Source of the DNA: an uncultured Oscillospiraceae bacterium
GTDB taxonomy: Bacteria > Bacillota > Clostridia > Oscillospirales > Oscillospiraceae
NCBI GenBank assembly: GCA_910587345.1
Contig: CAJUKH010000030.1
Span: 1-64,000 of the forward strand
DNA length: 64,000 bases
Direction: 5' to 3'
Shown here: in pieces, positions 8,043 to 16,594 of the stretch
How positions within the stretch are numbered: the stretch's first letter is position 1
How the letters are laid out: each line of letters starts with the position of its first letter
Made by a program: the position numbers and the translations under genes
Notes under the pieces: model-generated
The model's database searches: none
What the model was told of the DNA's origin: nothing
What the model saw: the letters and a program-made list of their open reading frames with translations, nothing else

Positions 8043-8852
8043 TCAGTCAGCTGAAAGCCGCCGGGTCATAAAATCCCGAATCAGGTCATTGACCCATTCG
8101 GGTGCATCTGTATTGGAGTTGTGCCCCGCCCCGGAAAGCCACACCAGGGGCAGGCCCTCTATCTTTGCCCAGGCTCGGTTATACCGCTTTGCCGCCCCCG
8201 CCCGGTCCTTCTCCCCGCAAAGGAGCAGACAGGGACAGTCCACCCGGTAGGTCAGGTCCCTTTCAATGGCCTCCGCCAAGATCCGGAAGCCGTGAACGGT
8301 CAACGCCACGTATTCTTCCTTGGTGTAATCGGCCATCATCCGGGCCATCAGCGCCCGGCCATAGTCCGTAGTGGATACCGCCAGCCCTGCCTTCTGCAAA
8401 GCCTTCCACGGATAAGGCCGATAAATCAGCCCCGCATGCTTTAAAAGCCAAAGCTCCCCGGCGGTGAGATATTTCCTCTGCAACGGAGCGGAATCAATGG
8501 AGATAAACCCAGCCGCCTGACCGGGGTATCGCTCCAGATAACACTGTGCCACATAGCCGCCCATGGACTGCCCCACAAAAACCGGTCTTTTCAGCCCCTC
8601 CTGCTCCATAATCGTATGGAGCCATCCGGCTTTATCCCACAGGGAAAATTCCAGCCGGAAGGGCCGGGAGGCCCCGTGACCGGGAGCATCCCACACCAGC
8701 AGGGGATATTCCCCCTCAAATGCCTCTATCTGTTTGTCAAACAGCCCGTGGTCGGCGGTAAGACCGGGAAGAAACACCATGGGCCGCCCCCTTCCGAGGT
8801 TCACCCAGTAATGGATCTCCCCAAGAGCTGTGGCAAAGACCCGCTCTTCCAT
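8043..8852 (-). CDS. Alpha/beta hydrolase
   Basis: This 269-residue protein has the alpha/beta hydrolase fold order: the oxyanion-side FLPGLTADHG, WDAPGHGAS, the nucleophile elbow GQSMGG near residue 96, an acid CGEKDRAG and the catalytic histidine in GAGHNSN near the C-terminus. The Ser-Asp-His triad therefore looks complete. There is no signal peptide, so it acts in the cytoplasm. The substrate cannot be predicted; esterase or lactonase-type activities are the usual ones. The ATG at 8852 has GGAGGAAAGG upstream. It lies 33 nt downstream of the small gene in the recX run, so it may be co-transcribed with it. Confidence 0.85.
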   Translation of the reverse strand: MEERVFATALGEIHYWVNLGRGRPMVFLPGLTADHGLFDKQIEAFEGEYPLLVWDAPGHGASRPFRLEFSLWDKAGWLHTIMEQEGLKRPVFVGQSMGGYVAQCYLERYPGQAAGFISIDSAPLQRKYLTAGELWLLKHAGLIYRPYPWKALQKAGLAVSTTDYGRALMARMMADYTKEEYVALTVHGFRILAEAIERDLTYRVDCPCLLLCGEKDRAGAAKRYNRAWAKIEGLPLVWLSGAGHNSNTDAPEWVNDLIRDFMTRRLSAD

Positions 8853-8885
8853 ACCCCTTTCCTCCCCCAGAAAACTTTGAATGTA

Positions 8886-9182
8886 TTACAGCCGCTGATA
8901 CACCACGATCTCCGGGTCGCTTCCCCCATCGCCGTACTCGCACACCAGCAGATACCCCTCCCCGGCGGCCAGGCCGTAGCAGCGGCGGGTGCCCTGCCGG
9001 TGGAGCTGGTTTGCATAGTAGGTTGCCTCGTCCTTCAGCAGCTTCACCTTCTGCCCGCTGGGCAGCGTATATTCCAGATTCACATAGGCGCCGGGAAGGG
9101 GATTCAGGTCGGTGACCTTCCCCATCCCCTCGATTTGAAGGGCGTTGAACCGCCGGATTAGGTCCTCCTTGGAACAGGCCAT
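8886..9182 (-). CDS. Conserved small protein next to recX
   Basis: The 98-residue soluble protein begins MACSKEDLIRRFNAL and has alternating beta strands, including YVNLEYTLPSGQKVKLL and GEGYLLVCEYGDGG. I recognise no domain or catalytic motif. Its ATG begins 1 nt after the recX stop, which strongly implies co-translation with recX. Whether it takes part in recombination is unknown; small unassigned genes after recX are common in Clostridia. Confidence 0.6.
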   Translation of the reverse strand: MACSKEDLIRRFNALQIEGMGKVTDLNPLPGAYVNLEYTLPSGQKVKLLKDEATYYANQLHRQGTRRCYGLAAGEGYLLVCEYGDGGSDPEIVVYQRL

Positions 9183-9183
9183 C

Positions 9184-9843
9184 TCACAACTCCTCCTCGA
9201 TCTCTGCGCCGTAACGGTTCAGCCCTTCCCGTATCTCGCTCCAGTTATAACCCCTCCGGGCCAGAGCGTCAGCGGCCCGCTTCAGCTCCTTCCGGTCGGG
9301 CGCCTGCCCTTTGAACCGCTTTTGCAAAAACGCGTCCACCCCACTCTCGGCGGGCTGGGCCTCGGCCAAAGCGGCCTCCCAAAACTGGCGGGGAATGCCC
9401 CGGCGAAACATCTCGTCCTTCACCTTCCGGTCTCCATACCCCTTGGCAGAGTAGTGCCGGGCCACCGTTTTGGCATATTCGCCGTCATTTAAGTATCCCA
9501 GATCCTCCAGCCAGTCGGCGGTCTCCCCCGCCAGCTCCGGCGTCGCCAGCGGCTCCCGCTGGCGGCCGTCCTTCCCCCTGGGCGGGCGGGCGGTGAGCTT
9601 GTCCGTCAGCTCCTTCCGGGACATGGGCCGGTGAGAGATATAGTCCACCGCCTTGGCCCGAACGGCGCTTCTCCCGGCCGCCTCGGTCAGCCGGTCATAA
9701 AGCTCGTCAGAGACCTCCATCCCGGCATAGAGGGCAAAGGCCACCACCTCATTCTCGGTGACCCGGATGATGGAGCCATCCTCCAGCCAGCAAAGCCACC
9801 GTTCATCCACCCGCTTGGACGGTTCCAATTTTACAATGGTCAT
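9184..9843 (-). CDS. recX: Regulatory protein RecX
   Basis: RecX binds RecA filaments and limits their strand-exchange and coprotease activity. The 219-residue protein shows the tandem three-helix repeats of the family: AVDYISHRPMSRKELTDKL, DLGYLNDGEYAKTVARHY with KGYGDRKVKDEMFRRGI, and a last repeat with KRAADALARRGYNWSEI. An Asp/Glu-rich linker of about 20 residues lies between repeats one and two. Its position downstream of recA supports the call. The 290-bp recA-recX gap holds a tandem repeat, so the two may not be strictly co-transcribed. Confidence 0.93.
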   Translation of the reverse strand: MTIVKLEPSKRVDERWLCWLEDGSIIRVTENEVVAFALYAGMEVSDELYDRLTEAAGRSAVRAKAVDYISHRPMSRKELTDKLTARPPRGKDGRQREPLATPELAGETADWLEDLGYLNDGEYAKTVARHYSAKGYGDRKVKDEMFRRGIPRQFWEAALAEAQPAESGVDAFLQKRFKGQAPDRKELKRAADALARRGYNWSEIREGLNRYGAEIEEEL

Positions 9844-9865
9844 AATACCTCTTTCTCACGCTCCA

Positions 9866-10134
9866 AAGCCGGCTGACCGCTTCGGTTATAACCCCTTCGA
9901 CTGCGTAAAATCCGTTTTGGGGGTTTGCCCCGTCACGAATTTCGCTCCGCTTCGTCCTTATTCCCACAGCAGCCGGCTTCTCCACGCTTCTCACTGTCAC
10001 GTTGCGAATCCGGCTGGTCGCAAAAGTCTTAAGCCACTCCGACTGCGCAAGCCGGCCTTCGCCCCTTTGGGGCTGCGGTCCGTTTGCTTCGCTCCCTGTC
10101 TTAATTCTTTTGCAGCCGGCTTCTCCACGCTTCT
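9866..10134. repeat. Diverged tandem repeat between recA and recX
   Basis: Two related units, 9866-9991 and 10007-10134, both begin near CCGGCTG, share an internal CGACTGCG and both end in an identical 23-bp stretch (GCAGCCGGCTTCTCCACGCT and three more bases). The middle parts are clearly related but diverged. No gene is seen. The second unit ends at the first base of the recA stop codon. Confidence 0.6.
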
Positions 10135-11297
10135 TATTCGTCCTCAAAGTCCTCGGCCGACACGTCCACAGCCCGGCTTGCGGCGGCACGGGCAGCCGGG
10201 GCAGGCGCCGCCGGAGCGGAGGCTCCCGTCCCCCCAGCGGCAGGGGCCGACTTCCCCTGCCCGCCGGGCAGCAGCTTGTACGCATTGGCCCGGATGTCGG
10301 CCTCCAACTGCTCGGAGATATCAGGATTGTCCTTCAAAAACTGCCGGGCGGCGTCCCTGCCCTGCCCGATACGCATCTCACCCATGGAGAACCAGGAACC
10401 GGACTTCTGAAGCAGCCCCAGCTGGACCCCCAGGTCCACCATCTCCCCCTCTTTGGCAATGCCCTCGCCGAACATAATGTCAAACTCCGCCTGCCGGAAG
10501 GGAGGGGCCACCTTATTCTTCACGATTTTGGCCCGGACATGGTTGCCGATGACCTCAGAACCGTTTTTCAAAGACTCCACCCGCCGGATGTCGATACGGA
10601 CGGAGGAGTAAAACTTCAGCGCCCGGCCGCCGGTGGTGACCTCGGGGTTGCCGTACATGACACCCACCTTTTCCCGCAGCTGGTTGATAAAGATAACGAT
10701 GCAGTTTGTCTTGGCGATGGAGCCGGCCAGCTTCCGCAGCGCCTGGCTCATAAGCCGGGCCAGCAGGCCCACATGGGCGTCGCCCATGTCCCCCTCGATC
10801 TCGGCCCGGGGGGTCAAAGCGGCCACCGAATCCACCACCACCACATCAATGGCGCCGGAGCGGACCAGTGCCTCACAGATTTCCAGCCCCTGCTCGCCGG
10901 TATCCGGCTGGGAGATGAGCATGGAATCGATATCCACCCCCAATGCCTTGGCATAGGTGGGGTCCAAAGCATGCTCGGCATCGATAAAGGCCACCTCGCC
11001 CCCCCGCTTCTGGGCTTCGGACACAATGTGAAGCGCCAGCGTGGTCTTACCGGAGGACTCGGGACCGTAGATCTCAATGATACGCCCCTTGGGAACGCCG
11101 CCGATGCCCAAAGCCATATCCAAAGCCAGAGAGCCGGTGGGAATGGCCTCCACCACCACATGGGCATTCTCTCCAAGGCGCATAACGGCGCCCTTGCCGA
11201 AATCCTTCTCGATTTGGGCCAGGGCGGTATCCAGCGCCCTCTTCTTGTCGCTGGCCTGCCCCGGCTGGGTGACCTGCTGCTTTTTCTTCTCTGCCAT
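10134..11297 (-). CDS. recA: Recombinase RecA
   Basis: RecA forms ATP-dependent filaments on single-stranded DNA, drives homologous pairing and stimulates LexA cleavage. The Walker A motif GPESSGKT lies near residue 72, VVVDSVAALTPRAEI is the Walker B region, and the L2-loop neighbourhood FINQLREKVGVMYGNPE TTGG is intact. The C-terminus is Ala/Pro-rich and ends in an acidic EDFEDE tail, as in other RecA proteins. The length of 387 residues is slightly long because of that linker. It lies between prmC and recX. I did not find a clear LexA box in the short upstream gap. Confidence 0.97.
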   Translation of the reverse strand: MAEKKKQQVTQPGQASDKKRALDTALAQIEKDFGKGAVMRLGENAHVVVEAIPTGSLALDMALGIGGVPKGRIIEIYGPESSGKTTLALHIVSEAQKRGGEVAFIDAEHALDPTYAKALGVDIDSMLISQPDTGEQGLEICEALVRSGAIDVVVVDSVAALTPRAEIEGDMGDAHVGLLARLMSQALRKLAGSIAKTNCIVIFINQLREKVGVMYGNPEVTTGGRALKFYSSVRIDIRRVESLKNGSEVIGNHVRAKIVKNKVAPPFRQAEFDIMFGEGIAKEGEMVDLGVQLGLLQKSGSWFSMGEMRIGQGRDAARQFLKDNPDISEQLEADIRANAYKLLPGGQGKSAPAAGGTGASAPAAPAPAARAAASRAVDVSAEDFEDE

Positions 11298-11411
11298 GTA
11301 CGCTCTCTCCTTTGTCTATCTCATAATTTTCTTATCTGTCCGGACCCGTCCGCCTTCCCGGCATTCTCATTTTGACATATCGCCTGTCCCATAAAAAGGA
11401 CTGTACAACAT

Positions 11412-12275
11412 TTATTCGTTGATGACGCCCGACACCACACGCCAGATGCCCTGAGTATCCTGAAAGGACCGTACATCCTCAAATCCGTTCTGGCTCAGGA
11501 GCATCTCCACATCGGAAGCCTGTCCGGCCCCCACCTCAAAGAGCAGCCGCCCTCCCAGCCGAAGGGCTCCCTTCCACTTGGATGCCACCGAGCGGTAAAA
11601 ATCCAGTCCATCCTCTCCCCCATCCAGTGCCAGATGGGGCTCATAATCCTTCACCGAGGAGTCCAGCGTCAGCACATCGGCCGACGGGATATAGGGGGGA
11701 TTGCAGGCAATTACGTCAAAATCCCACAGCGCCGGCAGAGGGGGCAGCTTGGCGTCAGCGGAAACACAGGTGACCTGACCGTTCAGCCCACACCGCCGGA
11801 TATTCTGCCGGCAAATGCGAAGTGCCCCTTCGGAGATATCGGCCAGCACCACTTTGCTGTCGGGTGCGTTGGCGGCCACCGCCAACCCCACACAGCCGCT
11901 TCCGGCGCACAGGTCCAGCACCCGGCAGCCCTCCCCCGCCGCCCGGGCGGCCAGAATGGTCTGCTCTGCCAAAACTTCCGTATCCAACCGGGGGATCAGT
12001 ACCTCCTGGGAGATATCCAGGCTAAGGCCATAAAACTCCCATTCTCCGATGATATAGGCCACCGGCTCTCCCGCCAGCCGCCGCCGGACCAGTTCCTCCA
12101 CCTGCTCCTCCACCTGGTCGGAGGCGTAGAGGGTCAGGTCCCGGAAAAACTCTTCCCGGGTCTTTCCCGCCACATAGCAGACGATCTCCCGGGCCTCCAG
12201 CTGGGCGGCCGGTATCTCCGCCGCCCGCAGCCGGCGGCGGACGTTTAAATAAATGTTATTGTAGGTGGTTGCCAT
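11412..12275 (-). CDS. prmC: Release factor glutamine methyltransferase
   Basis: PrmC methylates the GGQ glutamine of peptide release factors RF1 and RF2. The SAM-binding motif VLDLCAGSGCVGLAVA lies near residue 117 and the defining NPPYIP motif near residue 188. The N-terminal helical release-factor-binding domain starts at MATTYNNIYLNVRRRL. I start it at ATG 12275 with a GGGGTG 5 nt upstream; a longer frame reaches 12335 but adds no conserved sequence. The product is 287 residues, usual for the family. Upstream are the MGLFDK protein and the DUF1385 protein. Confidence 0.93.
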   Translation of the reverse strand: MATTYNNIYLNVRRRLRAAEIPAAQLEAREIVCYVAGKTREEFFRDLTLYASDQVEEQVEELVRRRLAGEPVAYIIGEWEFYGLSLDISQEVLIPRLDTEVLAEQTILAARAAGEGCRVLDLCAGSGCVGLAVAANAPDSKVVLADISEGALRICRQNIRRCGLNGQVTCVSADAKLPPLPALWDFDVIACNPPYIPSADVLTLDSSVKDYEPHLALDGGEDGLDFYRSVASKWKGALRLGGRLLFEVGAGQASDVEMLLSQNGFEDVRSFQDTQGIWRVVSGVINE

Positions 12276-12344
12276 CCTCGCACCCCAATTCCTGTCTGAG
12301 TCAAAATAAAAGGGGAAATGTGCCCTCCCCGTCAACGGTATCGT

Positions 12345-12923
12345 TTATTCCTCCGACTTTTCCCGACGGCCAAACAACTTCCTTTTCCCCTTCGCCTTGG
12401 GCGTTTCCGCCTCGCTTTCCTGCGGTACGCCCTCTTCCGAAGTCTCCGCCTCCAGAGGTGTCTCCTCCGCCTCTTCCCTGGGCTTGGGCGGGTTGGAAAC
12501 GATATCCCAAAAATCCACAAAGGTATAGCCCGGCTCCCGGTTGAAACAGCGAATGGCCCGCTGGACCGGACGGGCCATCCGTCCGTCGGGAAGCTGGACC
12601 CCAATAAGGGCCTCCCCCTCCCGGGCCTTGTCATCAGTGACCCAGGTGCCTCCCAGCTCATTGACCAGCACCTGACCCACATAGGCCCCCACGGCAAAGA
12701 GCTGGTTTTTCATATACCGCACCTTGCCCGCCAGCAGTCCTCCCGGCTTGCACTGCTCTTCAAAAAACACATCCAGCACGGCAAAGCTCTCGTGGGTGCC
12801 GTCCAAAGGCTGTCCAAACCGCTCCATATTTTCCTTCAGCCACGCTTCCGCCTTGGGGATCTCCTCCATCAAAGTAGGCTCCTGAGGGGCAATTTTCTCC
12901 TTCAGCTTGTCAAACAGTCCCAT
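12345..12923 (-). CDS. Hypothetical protein with MGLFDKLK start and acidic-basic tail
   Basis: This 192-residue soluble protein begins MGLFDKLKEKIAPQEP. A central globular region contains VGAYVGQVLVNELGGTWV, a pattern seen in uncharacterised proteins with a Gly-Gly-x-Trp core. The last 50 residues are Glu/Pro-rich and then Lys/Arg-rich, probably disordered. The ATG at 12923 has GGAGAGAGG upstream. It begins 13 nt after the DUF1385 gene and precedes prmC, so it belongs to that operon. The gene at 51308 starts with nearly the same MGLFDK motif. I cannot assign a function. Confidence 0.6.
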   Translation of the reverse strand: MGLFDKLKEKIAPQEPTLMEEIPKAEAWLKENMERFGQPLDGTHESFAVLDVFFEEQCKPGGLLAGKVRYMKNQLFAVGAYVGQVLVNELGGTWVTDDKAREGEALIGVQLPDGRMARPVQRAIRCFNREPGYTFVDFWDIVSNPPKPREEAEETPLEAETSEEGVPQESEAETPKAKGKRKLFGRREKSEE

Positions 12924-12936
12924 TTTCCTCTCTCCT

Positions 12937-13920
12937 TTACCAGCGGTCTGCTCCCTCCACTTGCGGAAGGACTTGGGTGAGGGCTTCAATGCCCACTTCG
13001 ATCATGGTATCGTCCGGTTCAAAAGTGGTCCACCGCTGAATGGCCATGCCCGGCGCTCTCACCATCCGGCATACCGCCCCCTCATGGCCGCCCACATAAC
13101 GGTTGATCTCATAGGTGATGGCCACCACTATCGGCAGCATCAGCAGGTGGGCCGCCATCCGGGCAAAGGTATTCTCCACACGGACAAAGGAGAACACCAC
13201 GCTGGACAGCAGTACCGACACCACAATGACCACAAACAGAAAGCTGGTGCCGCACCGGGGATGGTGTTTGGGCTGGATGCGTACATTCTCCACCGTCAGG
13301 GGAAGGCCCGCCTCATAGCAGAAGATGGTCTTATGTTCCGCTCCATGGTACTGAAAGGTCCGGCGAATATCCTTCATATGGGAACAGGCGATGAGATACC
13401 CAAGGAAAATAACCACCTTCAGCATCCCCTCCACCAGATTCCGCCCCCATAGCGGAACGGCGGGAAAAAGCCGCATCACCACCCCACCCAGGGCGGTGGG
13501 CAGCAGGAAAAACAAAAACACAGAGAAGGCCATCCCCATCACCATAGACAAGGTGATGATAAGCCCCGTCAGCTTCTCACTGCCCAGCTTTTCATCCAGC
13601 CATCTCTCAAATTTGGACGGCTCCTCCTCCCCCTCGCCGTCCTCGGGGTAAAATTCAGCGGAATACATCAGCGCCGTCACCCCGTTATACATGGAGGAGC
13701 AGAAGTTTACCACGCCCCGGATCAAAGGCAGCGCCACAAAGGGAAGCCGGTCCTTCAGCGTCTTCCGGGGTTCGGTCTTGATCTCCAATTCACCGTCAGG
13801 CTTACGGACCACCACGGATTTCTTATCAGGCCCCATCATCAATATACCTTCGATAAGGGCTTGTCCGCCGATCATGGTCTTAAACCCGCCGGCGGCCAGA
13901 AGCAACAGTCGTTTCAGCAT
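12937..13920 (-). CDS. DUF1385 membrane protein (YqhQ-like)
   Basis: The start region GGQALIEGILMMGP is the signature of DUF1385 proteins, called YqhQ in Bacillus. About five hydrophobic helices follow (around residues 65-80, 117-150, 165-180 and 220-260), with the family core HGAEHKTIFCYE and HPRCGTSFLF between them, which looks like a conserved His/Cys cluster. The family lies widely next to prmC and prfA in Firmicutes, as it does here upstream of prmC. Its biochemical role is not known. The ATG at 13920 has AAGGAG 11 nt upstream. Confidence 0.88.
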   Translation of the reverse strand: MLKRLLLLAAGGFKTMIGGQALIEGILMMGPDKKSVVVRKPDGELEIKTEPRKTLKDRLPFVALPLIRGVVNFCSSMYNGVTALMYSAEFYPEDGEGEEEPSKFERWLDEKLGSEKLTGLIITLSMVMGMAFSVFLFFLLPTALGGVVMRLFPAVPLWGRNLVEGMLKVVIFLGYLIACSHMKDIRRTFQYHGAEHKTIFCYEAGLPLTVENVRIQPKHHPRCGTSFLFVVIVVSVLLSSVVFSFVRVENTFARMAAHLLMLPIVVAITYEINRYVGGHEGAVCRMVRAPGMAIQRWTTFEPDDTMIEVGIEALTQVLPQVEGADRW

Positions 13921-14043
13921 GGGATTTGTTTCTCCTTAGTTGGATATTGCGAAAAAGGACAGCCGCCGGCCCAAGGCTTCTGCGGCATTTTTGGCTCCTT
14001 GTGATCACAGCCCCTTCGGGCCATTTGGATTTATTATATCAAA

Positions 14044-14071
14044 CCCGCATCACTTTGGCAAGAGATGCGGG
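14044..14071 (-). terminator. Possible weak terminator after the histidine kinase
   Basis: An 8-bp GC-rich stem (14044-14051 with 14064-14071) lies 15 nt past the kinase stop on the minus strand. It is followed by only a short T-rich stretch, so termination may be partial. Confidence 0.45.
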
Positions 14072-14085
14072 CAAAATAATCGAAC

Positions 14086-15525
14086 TTATGTTCCAGCCGT
14101 TCGGGCAGGGTCCACCGGCAGGCGGATGATGACCTCACACCCGCCCTCCTGGGCATTCCCGATAACCAATTCCCCTCCATGGCGGGTAACGATCTCATCG
14201 CAAACCGCCAGCCCGATGCCCGACCCACGGGCCTTGGAGGAACCTTTGTAAAATTTGGTCTTTACATGGGGCAGCTCGCTTTCCGGGATGCCGGGGCCGT
14301 GATCCCGGATGGTGATGACCACCCAACCTTCCTGACGGGCAATGGCTGCGTCGATACACCCGCCGCTGCCGCCGTGCTTGGCGGCATTGTCCAGCAGATT
14401 GCAGAAAACCTGCCGAAGCCGTTCCGGGTCCGCCTCCACGGCAGGGAACTCCTCCTCCGTATCCTCATAGCGCAGCTCCAGCCCGTCTTTGCGGAAAAAT
14501 TCTTTGTAGGTATAGACCGCATCCTCAAACTCGGCCTTCAGGTCTATCTGCTCCATGGAGAGGGTAAACCGGCCGTCCTGAATGCGGGAAAACTCCAGCA
14601 GCTCTTCCACCATATTGGTCAGCCGCCTTGCCTCGGAGACAATGATGCCCATGCCCTTTTTTACGTCGGCGGCATCCCGAACCTCGCCGTTCTGAATGGT
14701 CTCCGCCCAGCCGTTGATGGCGGTAAGGGGGGTCCGCAGTTCGTGAGACACCGAAGAGATAAACTCGTTTTTGATTTTCTCGGCCTCGTCGATTTTGGAG
14801 GACATATCGTTCAGTGCGTCGGTCAAATCGCCTATCTCATCGTCGTGCTGCTTCTCGATCTGGATACCGTAGCTTCCCGCAGCGATCCGCTTGGTGATCT
14901 CGGTGATGCCCGCCACAGGCTCAATGATAGAGCGGACAAAATAGAGATTGGAGGTATAGACCAAAATCAAAATGGCCAGCCCCACCAGAGCGGTCAGCCC
15001 CACAATGATCATCAGCTGCCGGTCCACCAGCCGCAGGGAAGTCACATACCGTATGGCCGCCACCGGCCGGCCATCGATGGTAAGGGGGGCGGTCACCGCC
15101 ATGATATGCTCCCCGGTGGAGGGGTCCTTCCCCGTCCATGGGGTGGTCCTGGGGTTCTCCAGGTCCAAGGCTCCGGCAATGTCCGGGGTCCCGGGAGAGC
15201 TGTATGCCGCCAGTCCGAAGGTGGAAAAGCGAATGGCCCCGTTGGAACCCAAAAACTGCATTTCCACCTCGTCCTTCCCCTCAAAGTTGCTGTTGACGTA
15301 GGTCAGAACATGCTGATAATACTCGCTTTCCGTCCGGTAATCGCTGAAGAAATCCACCACATACTCCGCCTTCACCTGAAGCCCGCCGGACATGGTGGCG
15401 TAGTAATAACTGCCCATGGCGGCGGAAAAGGCAGCGATGGCAAACAGCACCACAAACAGCGTCACACCGATGGAGTTGACCATCCACCGCCACCGGATGC
15501 CCTTCATTCTTTTTGGTTCTGCCAT
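14086..15525 (-). CDS. Sensor histidine kinase
   Basis: The 479-residue membrane kinase has a first helix near residues 14-36, an extracellular sensing region of about 130 residues, a second helix near 172-196 and a HAMP linker. HisKA follows, with the phospho-acceptor in SVSHELRTPL, and a HATPase with NLLDNAAKHG and GSGIGLAV. It should phosphorylate the OmpR-type regulator encoded just upstream. The ATG at 15525 has AAGAAGGTG upstream and beats the GTG two codons earlier. The 361-nt gap to the regulator is unusual for such a pair and is largely explained by the insertion at 15669-15886. Its signal is unknown. Confidence 0.9.
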   Translation of the reverse strand: MAEPKRMKGIRWRWMVNSIGVTLFVVLFAIAAFSAAMGSYYYATMSGGLQVKAEYVVDFFSDYRTESEYYQHVLTYVNSNFEGKDEVEMQFLGSNGAIRFSTFGLAAYSSPGTPDIAGALDLENPRTTPWTGKDPSTGEHIMAVTAPLTIDGRPVAAIRYVTSLRLVDRQLMIIVGLTALVGLAILILVYTSNLYFVRSIIEPVAGITEITKRIAAGSYGIQIEKQHDDEIGDLTDALNDMSSKIDEAEKIKNEFISSVSHELRTPLTAINGWAETIQNGEVRDAADVKKGMGIIVSEARRLTNMVEELLEFSRIQDGRFTLSMEQIDLKAEFEDAVYTYKEFFRKDGLELRYEDTEEEFPAVEADPERLRQVFCNLLDNAAKHGGSGGCIDAAIARQEGWVVITIRDHGPGIPESELPHVKTKFYKGSSKARGSGIGLAVCDEIVTRHGGELVIGNAQEGGCEVIIRLPVDPARTAGT

Positions 15526-15668
15526 GCACACACCTTCTTTTTTGTGATGGGAGACCGGAGACAGAAAGCAGGAGAAATTACCCCGGGCCGCCTTGGCGGC
15601 TGCGCAAAACAGTCCGGCTTGCCGGACGGCCTGTTTCTATCTTTTGTCCCCATTCTCCTGTCTGAATA

Positions 15669-15953
15669 TCAGCTTCCCCACTTGTACCCGTACCCCCACA
15701 CCGTATTGATATAGGTCGGGTTCTGGGCGTCGTCCCCACAAAGCTTCCGCTTTGCGGGGACCCCTTTTCTTTAAAATGCTCGGTCGGAATGAATCCTCCC
15801 TGCGCAATTCTCCGCTGCACTTCGAATTTACGGCGCACCTGCGCCGGCTCCATCTGCGATGGAGCGGACGACGCCCGAAACGGCGGTCAGCTTCCCCACT
15901 TGTACCCGTACCCCCACACCGTATTGATATAGGTCGGGTTCTGGGCGTCGTCC
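15669..15953. repeat. 67-bp direct repeat duplicating the response regulator 3' end, with a 151-bp insert
   Basis: The last 67 bp of the regulator gene including its stop codon (15887-15953) recur without mismatch at 15669-15735. The repeat begins exactly at the stop codon. The 151-bp insert (15736-15886) starts within a hairpin whose 13-nt arms (15732-15744 and 15749-15761, one G-T pair) contain GTCCCC(G/A)CAAAGC. The rest of the insert has no gene. The arrangement leaves the regulator frame intact and strands an orphan copy downstream. The same design appears at fhs (51770-52050). Confidence 0.9.
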
Positions 15954-16576
15954 TCTATTTTGATGCGGAGGCGGCGGATATTTACGTCCACGATTTTCAG
16001 CTCACCGAAATATTCCTTGCCCCACACCGCATCCAAAATTTCCTCCCGGGCCAGTGCCTTGCCCGCATTCTCCAGAAACAGCTGAACAATGGAATACTCC
16101 ACCTGGGTCAGCTTCACCCGCTGTCCGTTTTTCTCCAGCGTTCGGGTCCGGGTATTCAGCAGGAAGGGGGGATAGCGGATCTCCCCCGTATCCACCAGCG
16201 GCTCCCCCATGGTCCGGCGGCAGAGGGCATCAATGCGGGCAGTGAGTTCGGCGGGAGAAAAGGGTTTGGTCACATAATCGTCCGCCCCGGTCATCAGCCC
16301 TGTCACCTTGTCCATCTCCTGGGTCCGGGCGGTCAGCATAATGATGCCGATGCGGTCATTCCCCGCCCGTATCTGGCGGCAGACCTCAAACCCATCGGTG
16401 TCGGGCAGCATCACATCCAAAAGGGCCACATTCACATCAGGGTTGCGCCGCAGCTGGTCCAGGGCCTCCTGCCCGGTGCCTGCCTCAATGGTTTCGTACC
16501 CCGCCCGCTTCAGGTTGATAACGATGAAGGAGCGAATGTTGGTCTCGTCCTCTAAAACCAGAACTTTCTTACTCAT
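15887..16576 (-). CDS. OmpR-family response regulator
   Basis: The 229-residue regulator has a receiver domain with acidic residues in LEDE, the phosphorylation site in LLDVMLPDTDG (near residue 54), and the switch residues MLTA and VTKPFSP. The C-terminal winged-helix DNA-binding domain (about 130-228) ends in the usual TVWGYGYKW. It lies 18 nt after the lipoprotein gene and upstream of its kinase. Its last 67 bp are duplicated downstream, but its own frame is intact and of normal length. The target genes are not visible. Confidence 0.93.
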   Translation of the reverse strand: MSKKVLVLEDETNIRSFIVINLKRAGYETIEAGTGQEALDQLRRNPDVNVALLDVMLPDTDGFEVCRQIRAGNDRIGIIMLTARTQEMDKVTGLMTGADDYVTKPFSPAELTARIDALCRRTMGEPLVDTGEIRYPPFLLNTRTRTLEKNGQRVKLTQVEYSIVQLFLENAGKALAREEILDAVWGKEYFGELKIVDVNIRRLRIKIEDDAQNPTYINTVWGYGYKWGS

Positions 16577-16594
16577 AGCCTTATGGCACTCCTT

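Noticed and set aside
11298..11411. A LexA/SOS box upstream of recA
   Set aside because: No convincing GAAC-N4-GTTC type palindrome was found in the gap.
15578..15853. An open frame across the insert near the response regulator
   Set aside because: It spans the duplicated 3' end and the insert, has no supported start and no domain.
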